Part shown: positions 44,115 through 54,247 of the stretch, piece after piece
Layout of the letters: every line of letters begins with the position of its first letter
How positions within the stretch are numbered: the first letter of the stretch is position 1
NCBI RefSeq assembly: GCF_001975225.1
Contig: NZ_CP019445.1
Coordinates: 1,860,001-1,924,000, forward strand
Direction: 5' to 3'
Length of the DNA: 64,000 nt
Origin: Kosakonia cowanii JCM 10956 = DSM 18146
GTDB lineage: Bacteria > Pseudomonadota > Gammaproteobacteria > Enterobacterales > Enterobacteriaceae
Position numbers and translations under genes: made by a program
Notes under the pieces: model-generated
The model's input: only the letters and a program-made list of their open reading frames with translations
Databases searched by the model: none
Told to the model about the DNA's origin: nothing

Positions 44115-47100
44115 AAAAGATCACCGCGTTATTTTGCCTCTCCGGCGCGCTCAGCTTCGCGGCGCTCGGCCAGGCGCAGGCCGCGTCTAACCCGGCGGCG
44201 CTAAAAGCGCTGTTTGATCAGGCCAACTACTGGCATGAGAAATCCCATGACGATCTGGCGACGGCGTCGCTACAAAAGGTGTTGATGGTCGATGCCAACA
44301 ACACCCAGGCGCTCTACCTACTGGCGCTGTGGGCGCAGCAAAATGGCGATCTGAAAAGCGCTGCGCAGTGGCGCGCGCGGCTGGTACAAACCGCCCCGGC
44401 CGATGGCAGCCTGCAAGCACTCGATAACGCCAACGCGCTGGCGCAGGTGCCGCAGGGGCAGCTAACCCTCGCGCGGCAGCAGGCGCGCAGCGGCAATATT
44501 CCGGCGGCGCTGGAGACCTGGCACGGCCTGTTTAACGGCGATACGCCGCCGCAGAGCCTGGCGCCGGAGTATTACCTCACCATGGCGAGCGACAAAAGCC
44601 TCTACCCGCAGGCGCTGGCGCAGCTGCGCGCGTTGGTTGAGCAACATCCGCAGGATAACGCTGCGCGCATCGCGCTCGGCAAACTGCTCACCTGGCAGGA
44701 GGCGACGCGGCGCGAAGGGATGCTGGCGCTGGAGCCGATGGCAGGCGGCAGCAAAGAGGCTGACGAGGGGCTGCGTCAGGCGCTGTTATGGCTCGCGCCG
44801 CAGGCGGGCGATGAGCGCTTCTACGACACCTGGTTGCAGCGTCATCCGGACGACAGCGAAATGCAGGCCTGGTATCGCAAAAGCATCGGCGGGCGGGCGA
44901 AGGGCGCAGGCTTTGAGGCGCTGAACAGCGGCGACAGCAGCGCGGCCAAGCGCCAGTTTGCCCAGGTGCTGCAAACCAACCCACAGGATGCCGACGCGCT
45001 GGCGGGCATGGGTTATATCGCCCAGCGCAACGGTGATTACCAGGCGGCGGCGCAGTATCTGAGCCGGGCAGCAAGCCAGGGCGGCGACGCTTCTGACGAG
45101 CGCCGGGCGCAGGCGGAAGATGCCGCCTTTTACGGCCAGCTGGCGCAGGCGCAGCAGGCGCTGAAAGAGGGGAACCTCAGCCAGGCGCTGGCGATCTCCG
45201 CGCCGCTGGCAGAGCAGAACGGCGATCGCGGCACGGCGGCGAAGCTGTTTCGTGCCGATGTCTTGCGCCAGAACAAAGATTACCCACAGGCGGAGCAGGC
45301 GCTGCGCGGCGTGCTGAATAGCGAACCGCAAAACGCTCCGGCGCGGGAAAACCTCTACTACGTGTTACGTGAGCAGAACAAAACCGCCGAGGCGCAAACT
45401 ATTCTGCGCACCTTGCCCGCCACGCTACAGGCAAAGCTGCAACCGCGCACGGTAAGCGGCACGCCGGGCGATCCGCTGCGCCGCGAAGCGCAACAGCTGG
45501 CGGCAAGCGGCAACCGCGAGCAGGCGATTGCCGTGCTGCGCCAGGGCGTGGCGCGCTTACCGGATGATGGCTGGCTGCGTCTCGATCTGGCGCGTCTGCT
45601 GGTGCAGGCCGGGCAGGAGAACGAGGCGGCGAATGTGATGCTGCCCGCGCAGCGTCAGGGTGCAGGGGCCAGCGCGTTCTATGCCGCTGCGCTGTTCGCC
45701 AGTGAGCAGGGCGGCTGGCAGCAGGCCAGCGCGTTGCTGGGGCGCATTTCGCCAGCCAGCCAGACGACGCAGATGCGCGAGCTGGCGCAGCGGGCCAACT
45801 ACAACTTACAGATGATCACCGCCGAGCGCTATCTGGCGCAGGGCAATATGACCGCTGCCGCCAATACCCTGAAAGCGCTGGCGCAAACCTCGCCCGCCAG
45901 CCCCGTCGATGCCGGAAAACTGGCGCGCATGCTGGCGCGCAGCGGCGATCTCACCTCGGCGGTGGCGCTGGTGCGCGGCAATATGCGCCAGGGCGTGCAG
46001 GGCAACGCCGGGGATTATGCCGATCAGATTGCCGTGCTCAACCAGGCGGGACTCAACGCCGAAGCGCAGACATTTGTCGAAAGCCCCGAGATGCAGGCGC
46101 GCAGCACGCCAGCGCAGCTTGCCGGGGTACGCAATGGCTATGTCATCAACGAGGCCGACAGGCTGCGCGAGCAGGGGAACTACGCCGCGGCGTACGACAC
46201 GCTGATCCGCGCGTTGCAAAACGACCCGCAGAACACCGATTTGATGTTCGCGATGGGGCGCCTGTACCAGTCCGGCAAGATGAACAAAGAGGCGGGCGTG
46301 CTCTATGACTACCTGATGACCCGCGACAGCGACGATCAGGCGGCACGCGTCGGCGCGATTGATGTCGCGCTGGCAGAGAACAACGTCGAGAAAGCGCAAA
46401 CCCTCGCCAGCGGCCTGCGCAGCGGCAGCTCGCCGGACCGCCTGCTGTTACTGGCGCGGCTGGAGGAGGCGAAAGGCAACCACCAGCAGGCGATGACCTA
46501 TTTACGCAGCGCGCGCGGCAAGCTGGTCGGGCTGGAGGAGAGCAACGGCACCGGCACGCCAACCCTTGGCGGCGTGCTGCTGGCGGATAACCCCTTCACC
46601 ACCACCAGTAAAACACCGTCCCCTTACGGGCAAGCTATGCCGTGGCAGGTGGCGCAGACGGCGCGCGAGCCGGGTAGCCAACTGCCGGGTACCGCACGCA
46701 CCGATCTGCCGATCGAGACCACGCAAAGCCGCACCCTGCGCCAGGTGGACGAGATGATGCAGCAGATGAACGAGAAAACCGGCATGTGGTTGCAGGGCGG
46801 GGTGGCGATCCGCGGGCGCGATGGCGAGACGGGCACCAGCAAGCTGACGGAGGCGAAAGCACCGCTTACCTGGTCCAGCTCGCCGTTTGGCGAGTCGCGC
46901 TTTGAGTTGACCGCCACGCCGGTTTCCCTTAGTTCCGGCAGCGCGTCGGGTGATGCCTGGCGGCGCTACGGCAGTAACCCTCTGGCGGATGCGGCGACCA
47001 ATCTGGCGACTTCCATTAAAACGGCGAACAGTTCAACCGCCACTGACGGCAGCGATAAGTTCACCGACCTGGCCCGTTACGCCGACGCCGGGAAACTATC

Positions 47101-48073
47101 ACCCTTTACCACAGAGGGTTTCGACAACCTCAGCACGCTGCTCGGCTCAAGCCGTTTACAGAGTCTGAGCGAGTCGACCTATAAGAAAAATTATAACGAT
47201 CCGATCCGCGCCTCGACCGATGCGCAGAACGGCAATGGCGTTGAGCTGAACATGGCGCTGAGCGGCGAAGGCTATAAGTTCGATATCGGCACCACGCCGC
47301 TGGGGGAAGATCTCAGCACGCTGGTGGGCGGCGTGAAGTGGTCGCCGAAGCTGACCAACTACCTGACGCTGATCCTTACCGGCGAACGCCGCGCGGTGAC
47401 CGACAGCCTGCTCTCCTACGTCGGCTTGCAGGATAAGTTCTCCGGCGAGCGCTGGGGACGGGTGACCAAAAACGGCGGCAGTGCGCAACTGAGCTACGAT
47501 GATGGCGATGCCGGGTTCTACGTCGGCGGCGGTGGCTACAGCTATCTCGGCGAAAACGTGGCCAGCAACAGCAGCCTCAACGCAAACGCCGGGGTCTATT
47601 TACGCCCGTGGCATGATGATTTCCGCCAGCTACAGACCGGGCTGAGCATTAGCTGGATGGATTACGCGAAAAACCTCAGCTACTTCACCTTCGGCCAGGG
47701 CGGTTACTTCAGCCCGCAGAACTATGTCAGCGTCTCGCTGCCGGTGGACTTCACGCAGAAGATCGATAACTGGAGAGTGCGCCTCGGCGGCGCGGTGGGG
47801 TATCAATCCTACACCCAGGATAAGAGCGACTACTTCCCGACCTCTCCGCAGGCGCAGGGGATGCTGGAGCAACTGGCGGCGCTCGGCTTTATCAAAGAGG
47901 CGCAGTATCGTGGCTCGTCGCAAAACGGCATTGGCTACAACTTCCGCGCCGGGCTGGATTACAACGTGAACAAAAATATGTCGGTGGGTGGCAACGTCGG
48001 GTACGACACCTTCGGCAGTTATAACGAAAGCACCGCAGGCCTCTGGCTGCGGTATATGTTGGGAGAGAAATAA
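44111..48073 (+). CDS. bcsC: Cellulose export protein BcsC (first operon)
   Basis: Periplasmic TPR scaffold and outer-membrane porin for cellulose; 1320 residues, longer than the second copy (1162). A signal peptide (1-24) is followed by many TPR-like helical repeats to about residue 850. A linker and the C-terminal beta-barrel domain (BcsC C-terminal family) follow, visible as GTTPLGEDLSTLVGGVKWSP, FGQGGYFSPQNYVSVSLPV and the ending AGLWLRYMLGEK. The stop overlaps the bcsD start (TAATG). Confidence 0.94.
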   Translation: MKKITALFCLSGALSFAALGQAQAASNPAALKALFDQANYWHEKSHDDLATASLQKVLMVDANNTQALYLLALWAQQNGDLKSAAQWRARLVQTAPADGSLQALDNANALAQVPQGQLTLARQQARSGNIPAALETWHGLFNGDTPPQSLAPEYYLTMASDKSLYPQALAQLRALVEQHPQDNAARIALGKLLTWQEATRREGMLALEPMAGGSKEADEGLRQALLWLAPQAGDERFYDTWLQRHPDDSEMQAWYRKSIGGRAKGAGFEALNSGDSSAAKRQFAQVLQTNPQDADALAGMGYIAQRNGDYQAAAQYLSRAASQGGDASDERRAQAEDAAFYGQLAQAQQALKEGNLSQALAISAPLAEQNGDRGTAAKLFRADVLRQNKDYPQAEQALRGVLNSEPQNAPARENLYYVLREQNKTAEAQTILRTLPATLQAKLQPRTVSGTPGDPLRREAQQLAASGNREQAIAVLRQGVARLPDDGWLRLDLARLLVQAGQENEAANVMLPAQRQGAGASAFYAAALFASEQGGWQQASALLGRISPASQTTQMRELAQRANYNLQMITAERYLAQGNMTAAANTLKALAQTSPASPVDAGKLARMLARSGDLTSAVALVRGNMRQGVQGNAGDYADQIAVLNQAGLNAEAQTFVESPEMQARSTPAQLAGVRNGYVINEADRLREQGNYAAAYDTLIRALQNDPQNTDLMFAMGRLYQSGKMNKEAGVLYDYLMTRDSDDQAARVGAIDVALAENNVEKAQTLASGLRSGSSPDRLLLLARLEEAKGNHQQAMTYLRSARGKLVGLEESNGTGTPTLGGVLLADNPFTTTSKTPSPYGQAMPWQVAQTAREPGSQLPGTARTDLPIETTQSRTLRQVDEMMQQMNEKTGMWLQGGVAIRGRDGETGTSKLTEAKAPLTWSSSPFGESRFELTATPVSLSSGSASGDAWRRYGSNPLADAATNLATSIKTANSSTATDGSDKFTDLARYADAGKLSPFTTEGFDNLSTLLGSSRLQSLSESTYKKNYNDPIRASTDAQNGNGVELNMALSGEGYKFDIGTTPLGEDLSTLVGGVKWSPKLTNYLTLILTGERRAVTDSLLSYVGLQDKFSGERWGRVTKNGGSAQLSYDDGDAGFYVGGGGYSYLGENVASNSSLNANAGVYLRPWHDDFRQLQTGLSISWMDYAKNLSYFTFGQGGYFSPQNYVSVSLPVDFTQKIDNWRVRLGGAVGYQSYTQDKSDYFPTSPQAQGMLEQLAALGFIKEAQYRGSSQNGIGYNFRAGLDYNVNKNMSVGGNVGYDTFGSYNESTAGLWLRYMLGEK

Positions 48074-48546
48074 TGACCACCAACCTGTCCCCTGAACTGG
48101 CCTGGCATCAGCAACAGCAGACGCCGCCGGGCTGGTTTGATCTGCTTAGCGTGATGGTCGATGGCATGGTGAGAAACGTCGGCGAAGCGCAGAGCCTGCC
48201 GTTTTTGCGCCAGATGGGCGAGACGCTGGCCATGCAGACGCCGCTTATGGCATCAACTACCGTTGGTGAGCTGGAAGCGGCGATCAACGCCAGGCTTGCC
48301 GCCTTCAACTGGGGCGTGATTGATATTGAGGCCAGCGACAGCGGGATGACTTTTCGCCACCGCGCGCTGCCCGTCGCCCGCGATGAGGCGCAGCAGACGC
48401 GCTGGTGTCACGCCTTTTGCGCCGTGCTTGAAGGGCTTTATGGCCGCTGGATGCAGGATCAGGGCGGCGATGCGCGCCTCGTGTTTAGCCGGGAAGCACT
48501 CTATTCTGTCTCGGATGTTCTCTTTCGCTACGCCAACCCAGAGTGA
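48073..48546 (+). CDS. bcsD: Cellulose synthase operon protein BcsD
   Basis: A 157-residue soluble periplasmic protein without signal peptide in the usual sense. BcsD forms octameric rings that organise glucan chains in Komagataeibacter-type systems. The family pattern is seen in LPFLRQMGETLAMQTPL, LEAAINARLAAFNWGVIDIE and the ending LFRYANPE. Its presence makes this operon BcsD-containing, unlike the second one. Start and stop are tightly coupled to bcsC and bcsZ. Confidence 0.9.
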   Translation: MTTNLSPELAWHQQQQTPPGWFDLLSVMVDGMVRNVGEAQSLPFLRQMGETLAMQTPLMASTTVGELEAAINARLAAFNWGVIDIEASDSGMTFRHRALPVARDEAQQTRWCHAFCAVLEGLYGRWMQDQGGDARLVFSREALYSVSDVLFRYANPE

Positions 48547-48554
48547 GACTCACT

Positions 48555-49550
48555 ATGTTTAAACCCCTCTTTGCCGCGATGGTGATGTTAACCAGTCTGC
48601 TCTTTTCCACCGTGTCGCAGGCCGCGACCGCCTGGGAGAGCTACAAAGCGCGCTTTTTAATGCCCGACGGGCGGATTGTCGATACCGGCAATAACAACGT
48701 CTCCCACACCGAAGGGCAGGGTTTCGCCATGCTGATGGCGGTCGGCAATAACGATAAAGCGGCGTTCGACAGCATGTGGCACTGGACGCATACCACGCTG
48801 CAAAACAAGGAAAACGGCCTCTTTTACTGGCGCTATAACCCGGTGGAGGCCGATCCGATTGCCGATAAAAATGATGCCACCGACGGCGATATCCTTATCG
48901 CCTGGGCGTTGCTGAAGGCGGGTGAGCGCTGGAATCTGCCCGCGTATACCGCCGCGTCGGACGCCATTACCCAGGCGGTGCTGAAACATACCGTGATTAA
49001 TTTTGCTGGCTATCACGTGATGCTGCCGGGGGCGAAGGGCTTTAACCTCAACAGCCGCGTGACGCTGAACCCCTCCTACTTCATCTTCCCGGCGTGGCAG
49101 GATTTCGCCAACCGCAGCCACCGGGTGATCTGGCAGCAACTGATTGATGACGGGCAAAAAATGGTGGGTAAGATGGCCTTCGGCAAGCCGCGCCTGCCGA
49201 CCGACTGGGTGTCGCTCTCGGCGGACGGTACCTTTAGCCCGGCAACAGAGTGGCCGCCGCGTATGAGTTACGACGCCATTCGCGTGCCGCTCTACATCGC
49301 CTGGCACAATCCGCAGAGCCCATTGTTAACGCCGTGGCGCAGCTGGTGGCAGGGGTTTGAGCGCAGCAAAACACCGGCGTGGGTCAATGTGACCAGCAAC
49401 GAGAATGCGCCTTACAACATGAACGAGGGGCTGCTGGCGGTGCGGGATTTAACCGTTGGCGAGCCGACGGGCGAGCCGCAGATTACCGCCCAGGATGATT
49501 ATTATTCCGCCAGCCTGAAGATGCTGGTCTGGCTGGCGCAGCAGCGTTAA
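48555..49550 (+). CDS. bcsZ: Endo-beta-1,4-glucanase BcsZ (first operon)
   Basis: Periplasmic glycoside hydrolase family 8 cellulase that trims nascent cellulose; 331 residues. A signal peptide ends SQA near residue 23. The catalytic acid Glu is in SHTEGQGFAML near residue 54 and the base Asp in MSYDAIRVPLY. ATG 48555 is preferred; a GTG at 48543 overlapping the bcsD stop is the alternative. Last gene of the operon; it faces bcsG with a REP cluster between. Confidence 0.93.
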   Translation: MFKPLFAAMVMLTSLLFSTVSQAATAWESYKARFLMPDGRIVDTGNNNVSHTEGQGFAMLMAVGNNDKAAFDSMWHWTHTTLQNKENGLFYWRYNPVEADPIADKNDATDGDILIAWALLKAGERWNLPAYTAASDAITQAVLKHTVINFAGYHVMLPGAKGFNLNSRVTLNPSYFIFPAWQDFANRSHRVIWQQLIDDGQKMVGKMAFGKPRLPTDWVSLSADGTFSPATEWPPRMSYDAIRVPLYIAWHNPQSPLLTPWRSWWQGFERSKTPAWVNVTSNENAPYNMNEGLLAVRDLTVGEPTGEPQITAQDDYYSASLKMLVWLAQQR

Positions 49551-49561
49551 CAACTGCGGTC

Positions 49562-49702
49562 TGATGCCGGGTGACGGCTTTGCCTTACCCGGCCTACGTG
49601 TGCGGTATCAATGGACGGGGCGGCTGCGCCTTACCGGGCCTGCGAATACCACCGGAGCGGTTTTCGTAGGCCTGATAAGCGCAGCGCCATCAGGCAAGGG
49701 TG
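49562..49702. repeat. REP-like cluster between convergent bcsZ and bcsG
   Basis: Partly degenerate REP units: GATGCCGGGTGACGGCTTTGCC with TTACCCGGCCTAC, GCGGCTGCGCCTTACCGGGCC, and GTAGGCCTGATAAGCG with GCGCCATCAGGC. Confidence 0.8.
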
Positions 49703-51382
49703 TTACTGCGGATAGGGCACCCAGTCGCCGCCGTTAAGCCGCACGTACGGCTTGTTCTGGTACTGGATCACCACCGCGTTGGCGTTCTCCGATACCGGCG
49801 CGGTTTGCGGCAGATTGCCAATCAACTTATCCCAGTCGACACTATCTTCGGTGAAGATTTTGCCATCCAGCACGCGGGTAACAATCTCCGACACCGCCAG
49901 GAAGCTGCTCGGCTGGTTAATCACCAGCGGCGCGCCCTGATGCGGCGCTTTCATGCCGAAGAACTTAATCGCCGTCGGCACGTTGGTAATCGACGGGCTT
50001 GGAATATCGCGCAGGCCGGAAACCTGCATCTTATCCCCCTGCAACGCCGCGCCGTGCTCCGGCACCAGCACCACCATCACTTTGCGCCCGGACTTATCAA
50101 GCTGCGTAAAGAAGGCATCCAGCTCATCAAACAGCTTCTGCGCCCGCAGTTTGTAATCCGCCGTTTTGCGATCGCCCGGATAGTGGTTGCCATCGTGCAG
50201 CGGCAGCAGGTTATAGAAGGTGGCGGTCGGTTTGCCCTGCTTGAAGCTGTCTGATTCCATCCAGCGGTTAAGCACCGCGGTATCGTCAAAAATCGGCGAG
50301 CCGTCAAAGGAGAGCAGCGTCGGCGGCAGACCCGCCTGGTTCATCAGCGGCGCCTGCATGCCGCCATTGTCGCGCACCTCTTTCAGGAAGCCGCCAAACT
50401 CGCCGTTATGATCCATCATCAGCTGTTGGGTAAAGCCAAGTTTCGACAGGTTATCAAAGAGATAACACTGGTTATTCGCCTGCTGATAGAGATTTTTGTG
50501 CGATGGCTGGCCGCAGCTTGCGCGCAGCAGACGGATCGCCGCCGGGCCGCTGTAGGCCGTTGCCGAGTTAAAGTTTTTAAACTCAATATCGAAGTGCGAC
50601 CAGAGCGGGTGCGATGCCAGACCGGCGGCTTCAATATCGGCCCATGACAGGGAGCAGATATTAATAAACAGCAGATCGAACGGCTGCGCATCGGCGGGCA
50701 GCTGCGTCGGGAAGGTGGTTTGACGCTTCTCTTCCGCCGCATAGAAGCTGGCAAGCCATGCGTTGAGGTTTTCCGAGGTTGGCGGGGCCGTTTGCGCCGG
50801 AATATCGCCGACTACCGGCGTATTGCCCGCAGCGGCAACCGTTGCCGCCTGCGAACCGCCGGTGGTGGTGACCGTGGTAGTCGGCTGGCCGCCGGGCCAG
50901 AGATTAAAGGCCGGGCCGGTTAAGGTCAGCACGTTCAGCCAGATCATGATCGCCACCACGAACACCGTGACGCGAATCCACTGCGACAAGAAGAGCCACG
51001 CTACCAGCAGCACAAACACCGCGCCAATCATCTGCCAGTTGATAAAGCGCGTTACCAGGTCGAGCAGATAATCGGCGCTAAAGCCCGCCACCTGCGTGCC
51101 CTGGCTCATCATACTTTCAAGCCCCGGCAACCAGGTGTCATGCCAGAAGAGTGCAAAGCCGAGCGGGATTGCCACCCAATGGCGCAGGCGATGCAGGCTC
51201 AGGCGCGGCAGCGGCACCAGCAGAAAGGCCATAAACACCAGGTTCAGCATCGGGTGGAAATTAAGATATCCGGCCCACAGCAGGCCAAACTTCACCAGAA
51301 AGTAGAAGTTCCAGCCGGAAAGGCCGCGCCAGTATTGCCACAGCGGCGATGGCGCAGAAGAGGGGATCGTATTATTTGTCAT
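49703..51382 (-). CDS. bcsG: Cellulose phosphoethanolamine transferase BcsG
   Basis: Inner-membrane enzyme that transfers phosphoethanolamine to cellulose. At 559 residues it equals E. coli BcsG. The N-terminal membrane domain (residues about 20-165) is followed by a Thr/Ala-rich linker and a zinc-dependent alkaline-phosphatase-fold domain. INICSLSW carries the zinc-binding Cys, [15 protein letters not shown] the nucleophilic Ser, and [11 protein letters not shown] the metal Glu/His. The start MTNNT at 51382 follows homology and overlaps bcsF by 11 bases. The longer frame to 51427 is not supported. Confidence 0.95.
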   Translation of the reverse strand: MTNNTIPSSAPSPLWQYWRGLSGWNFYFLVKFGLLWAGYLNFHPMLNLVFMAFLLVPLPRLSLHRLRHWVAIPLGFALFWHDTWLPGLESMMSQGTQVAGFSADYLLDLVTRFINWQMIGAVFVLLVAWLFLSQWIRVTVFVVAIMIWLNVLTLTGPAFNLWPGGQPTTTVTTTGGSQAATVAAAGNTPVVGDIPAQTAPPTSENLNAWLASFYAAEEKRQTTFPTQLPADAQPFDLLFINICSLSWADIEAAGLASHPLWSHFDIEFKNFNSATAYSGPAAIRLLRASCGQPSHKNLYQQANNQCYLFDNLSKLGFTQQLMMDHNGEFGGFLKEVRDNGGMQAPLMNQAGLPPTLLSFDGSPIFDDTAVLNRWMESDSFKQGKPTATFYNLLPLHDGNHYPGDRKTADYKLRAQKLFDELDAFFTQLDKSGRKVMVVLVPEHGAALQGDKMQVSGLRDIPSPSITNVPTAIKFFGMKAPHQGAPLVINQPSSFLAVSEIVTRVLDGKIFTEDSVDWDKLIGNLPQTAPVSENANAVVIQYQNKPYVRLNGGDWVPYPQ

Positions 51383-51572
51383 GTTTACGGTCTGCCTTGG
51401 CGTGCGAATCCCTGCGTAAAACGCCAATCGGTTTTACATAGCGGGGTTTAGTAAAAGTTAAACGGAGCGCGGTACGTAACGGGCGCTGCCAGTGGCGCGC
51501 AAGGTAGCCCAGCGGAAAGAAGATCAGCGCGCAAAGCACGATAAGCTGAATAATATCGCTGATTGACATCAT
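51372..51572 (-). CDS. bcsF: Cellulose biosynthesis protein BcsF
   Basis: A 66-residue single-pass inner-membrane peptide. The membrane helix [20 protein letters not shown] leads into [17 protein letters not shown] and FTKPRYVKP, matching E. coli BcsF. It recruits BcsE and works with BcsG. It overlaps both bcsE (four bases) and bcsG. Confidence 0.93.
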   Translation of the reverse strand: MMSISDIIQLIVLCALIFFPLGYLARHWQRPLRTALRLTFTKPRYVKPIGVLRRDSHAKADRKHDK

Positions 51573-53128
51573 GAGGAGGGCTCCGTCACATCGCTTAATA
51601 ACCGGTGCGGTTGGGGGATACGACGCCAGCTGGTGCCATCGTGTTCGACATTAATCAACTTCTTCTCCTGACGCGTGGCGGGCAGCGGCTTTGAGGCGCG
51701 CTCCGGCGGCAGGGCGCGCATCTGCACCACTTCGGCGGCAATCTGGTTATCTTCGAACCACACCATGCGGTTAGAGAAGATATCGCCCGTCGGCAGCGGG
51801 AAGATGTGGTTCAGCGCGGTATCGAGATCGTTCACCCGGCAGAAAGATAGGAAGAGCACCAGCCGGTTGTCGCTCATGCTGACAATATCGCCGACACGGT
51901 TTGGCCGACAGAGCGTTAGCGCCTGCTCAACGCGAATGCCCGGCACCGGACGCAGCGCCACCAGCACCCCTTTGCCATCGGGCGGCAGCAACGTGTTGTT
52001 GACCATATTGCTCACCGCATCGCAAAACACCTCCCACGGCTGGAAGCCGCGCAGCTTCAGCGGCTGCGTCATCGACAGTAGGGTGGAGATATCTTCCGGC
52101 ACCAGCCGCGTAAACTGCTGACCCTGTACGCTCTCAATCAGCGTTAAGCAGCGCGACAGCGGCGCGTTCCACGGGATCACCATATTCGCACCGCAGCCGA
52201 GCAGCAGGCGCTCATCGGTGGCGCGCAGGCTGGCGATGGTTTCACGCACGATAATTTTGAGATTGTTGCCGCGCTGGCGGCGCAGGGTGTGGATCTGGCG
52301 CGCGAGGCCGTCGATTTGGCTATTCTGCGCGAGGACGAAAATCAGCGTCGCTGCCTGGCTGGCGCGCGCCTCTTCAAACAGCGCCTCGTTGGTGGCAAAC
52401 ACGGACCAGTGTTCCGAGAGCGGCGGTGCGCCCTCCAGCACGGCGACATTACTTAAAACCCGTTTTTCATCGCTGCGTGGCTGAACGGAGGCCTCTTCCT
52501 GTTTGGCTAATTGCCACTGTCCTTCAACTTCGGTGAGCAGTAATTGCTGACGGGCGCTAATGCCTTTTTCATTACACCACCACGCTACATCATATAGCGG
52601 AATGCCATTTTGATAACGCAGGCTCGCCAGACCAAAAAGCGAGCGATATTCACTCATCAGAATCGAGGATTGCTTGTCATTGTTGCTGCCGGGGTTAATT
52701 ACCACCAGCGTGCAGTTATTATATTTCGCCCAGGCGTGAGTTTTTTCTAACCATTTGCGTAATTTAGGGGCGGGAATATTCTGCCAGGCATTATTCGCAC
52801 AGAGCAGAAACACTAAATATTTGTCCGGGTCAATAGAGCTGAGCAAATCGCGGGTGAAAAAGTATAGACTATTCTCCTCTTTTGGCATGGAGAACAGCTC
52901 GATTTTTTCCGGGCCGTGATTTTTATCTAATTTAATGAGGTTTTGCAGGTCGTGACCCATGCCCGCTACCGCGACTTTCGCCGCTTTATCCTGCGCGGCA
53001 AGGGTTTGATTAAGCAGGCTCAGTGCGTCCTGTTCACGGTCGGTATTTAGCCACCAGACCCCGCCCACAGGCATGTGACGCAATTCGTCCCATAATGATT
53101 GGATGCCGATAGAAAATATGGGGTTCAC
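51569..53128 (-). CDS. bcsE: c-di-GMP-binding regulator BcsE
   Basis: A 519-residue cytoplasmic protein that boosts cellulose production and binds c-di-GMP through a GIL (degenerate receiver/GGDEF-like) domain. The binding motif is seen as [20 protein letters not shown] near residue 410, with RVGD the RxxD site, and the family segment [18 protein letters not shown] follows. It diverges from bcsR across 170 bases and heads the bcsEFG operon, the order found in E. coli. Confidence 0.94.
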   Translation of the reverse strand: MNPIFSIGIQSLWDELRHMPVGGVWWLNTDREQDALSLLNQTLAAQDKAAKVAVAGMGHDLQNLIKLDKNHGPEKIELFSMPKEENSLYFFTRDLLSSIDPDKYLVFLLCANNAWQNIPAPKLRKWLEKTHAWAKYNNCTLVVINPGSNNDKQSSILMSEYRSLFGLASLRYQNGIPLYDVAWWCNEKGISARQQLLLTEVEGQWQLAKQEEASVQPRSDEKRVLSNVAVLEGAPPLSEHWSVFATNEALFEEARASQAATLIFVLAQNSQIDGLARQIHTLRRQRGNNLKIIVRETIASLRATDERLLLGCGANMVIPWNAPLSRCLTLIESVQGQQFTRLVPEDISTLLSMTQPLKLRGFQPWEVFCDAVSNMVNNTLLPPDGKGVLVALRPVPGIRVEQALTLCRPNRVGDIVSMSDNRLVLFLSFCRVNDLDTALNHIFPLPTGDIFSNRMVWFEDNQIAAEVVQMRALPPERASKPLPATRQEKKLINVEHDGTSWRRIPQPHRLLSDVTEPSS

Positions 53129-53300
53129 GGTGTCCCTCTTGCAGCGAATTTATCTGTAACTCAGTTTACTAGCGAAAGCCGAGAAATAAACCTAACATTG
53201 AAATTAAAGAACATCAGATTTAGCATGTAAACGCATTTTCTTGGGCACGATGCCTTGTGACTTCTTACATCATTTTATATGCAACTGGGATCGGGCCAAC

Positions 53301-53489
53301 ATGAAAAAAAATGAACCCGTTACGCAATCTGACCCGACTCTGGGTTACACATTCCAGAACGATTTTTTGGTGCTTAGCCGGGTATTTTCCCTGCCTGAAA
53401 TCGACTATGCCGATATTTCCCAGCGCGAACAACTTGCCGCCGCGATTAAGCGCTGGCCGCTGCTGGCTGAATTAGCCCGTCAACAATAA
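53301..53489 (+). CDS. bcsR: Cellulose biosynthesis regulator BcsR
   Basis: A 62-residue protein that partners BcsQ in the inner-membrane cellulose complex. From MKKNEPV it aligns with E. coli BcsR (YhjR), with the conserved LPEIDYADISQREQLAAAI and RWPLLAEL. The frame is open upstream to 53241 but without homology. It is followed 11 bases later by bcsQ with AAGGA before the ATG. Confidence 0.93.
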   Translation: MKKNEPVTQSDPTLGYTFQNDFLVLSRVFSLPEIDYADISQREQLAAAIKRWPLLAELARQQ

Positions 53490-53500
53490 AGGACCCGTGG

Positions 53501-54247
53501 ATGACCATCTTGGGACTACAGGGGATCCGTGGTGGCGTGGGGACGACCTCGATCACCGCGGCTCTGGCCTGGTCACTGCAACTCTTAGGTGAGTCGGTGC
53601 TGGTAATTGATGCCTGCCCGGATAACCTTCTGCGCCTCTCATTTAATGTCGAATATGAGAACCCAACCGGCTGGGCGCGGTCGCTGCTGGACGGCAACGA
53701 GTGGCGCGATGCGGGCATGCGCTACACCACGCAGCTCGACCTGCTGCCGTTTGGCCGTCTGGCAGCCAACGAGTGGGAGAATGCCGCGCAGCTTGACGCC
53801 GTGGCAGCACAGCTGACCTCCGCGTTGAAAGGGTTAACAACCCAGCAGCACTATCAATGGGTGCTGATTGACCTGCCGCACGGCGTATCACCGCTGGCGC
53901 GGCACTTTATCGATCTCTGCGACAATCTCTTTACCATTATCAAACCCGATACCAACTGCCATGTGCGCCTGCACCAGCAGCCTCTGCCCACCGGTGCGCA
54001 TCTGTTAATTAACGATCTGCGCATTGGCAGCCAGTTGCAGGACGATCTCTGGCAGGTGTGGCTGCAAAGCCAGCCGCGCATGATGCCGATGGTGATCCAC
54101 CGCGATGAGGCGATGGCAGAGTGCCTGGCTTCGAAGCAGCCGCTCGGCGAGTACCGCAGCGATGCGCTGGCGGCCGAGGAGATCCTGACGCTGGCCAACT
54201 GGTGTCTGCTCCATTTCGCGCCTGCTGTACAGGGGAGTGAGGCATGA
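53501..54247 (+). CDS. bcsQ: BcsQ, MinD-like ATPase (second operon)
   Basis: A 248-residue MinD/ParA-like protein needed for cellulose synthesis and its polar placement in E. coli. The nucleotide loop reads LQGIRGGVGTTSITAALAW: both lysines of the deviant Walker A (KGGxGK) are replaced by Arg and Thr, as in E. coli BcsQ. The C-terminal half (MVIHRDEAMAECLASKQPLG, LAAEEILTLANWCL) matches E. coli. It overlaps bcsA by four bases. Confidence 0.93.
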   Translation: MTILGLQGIRGGVGTTSITAALAWSLQLLGESVLVIDACPDNLLRLSFNVEYENPTGWARSLLDGNEWRDAGMRYTTQLDLLPFGRLAANEWENAAQLDAVAAQLTSALKGLTTQQHYQWVLIDLPHGVSPLARHFIDLCDNLFTIIKPDTNCHVRLHQQPLPTGAHLLINDLRIGSQLQDDLWQVWLQSQPRMMPMVIHRDEAMAECLASKQPLGEYRSDALAAEEILTLANWCLLHFAPAVQGSEA

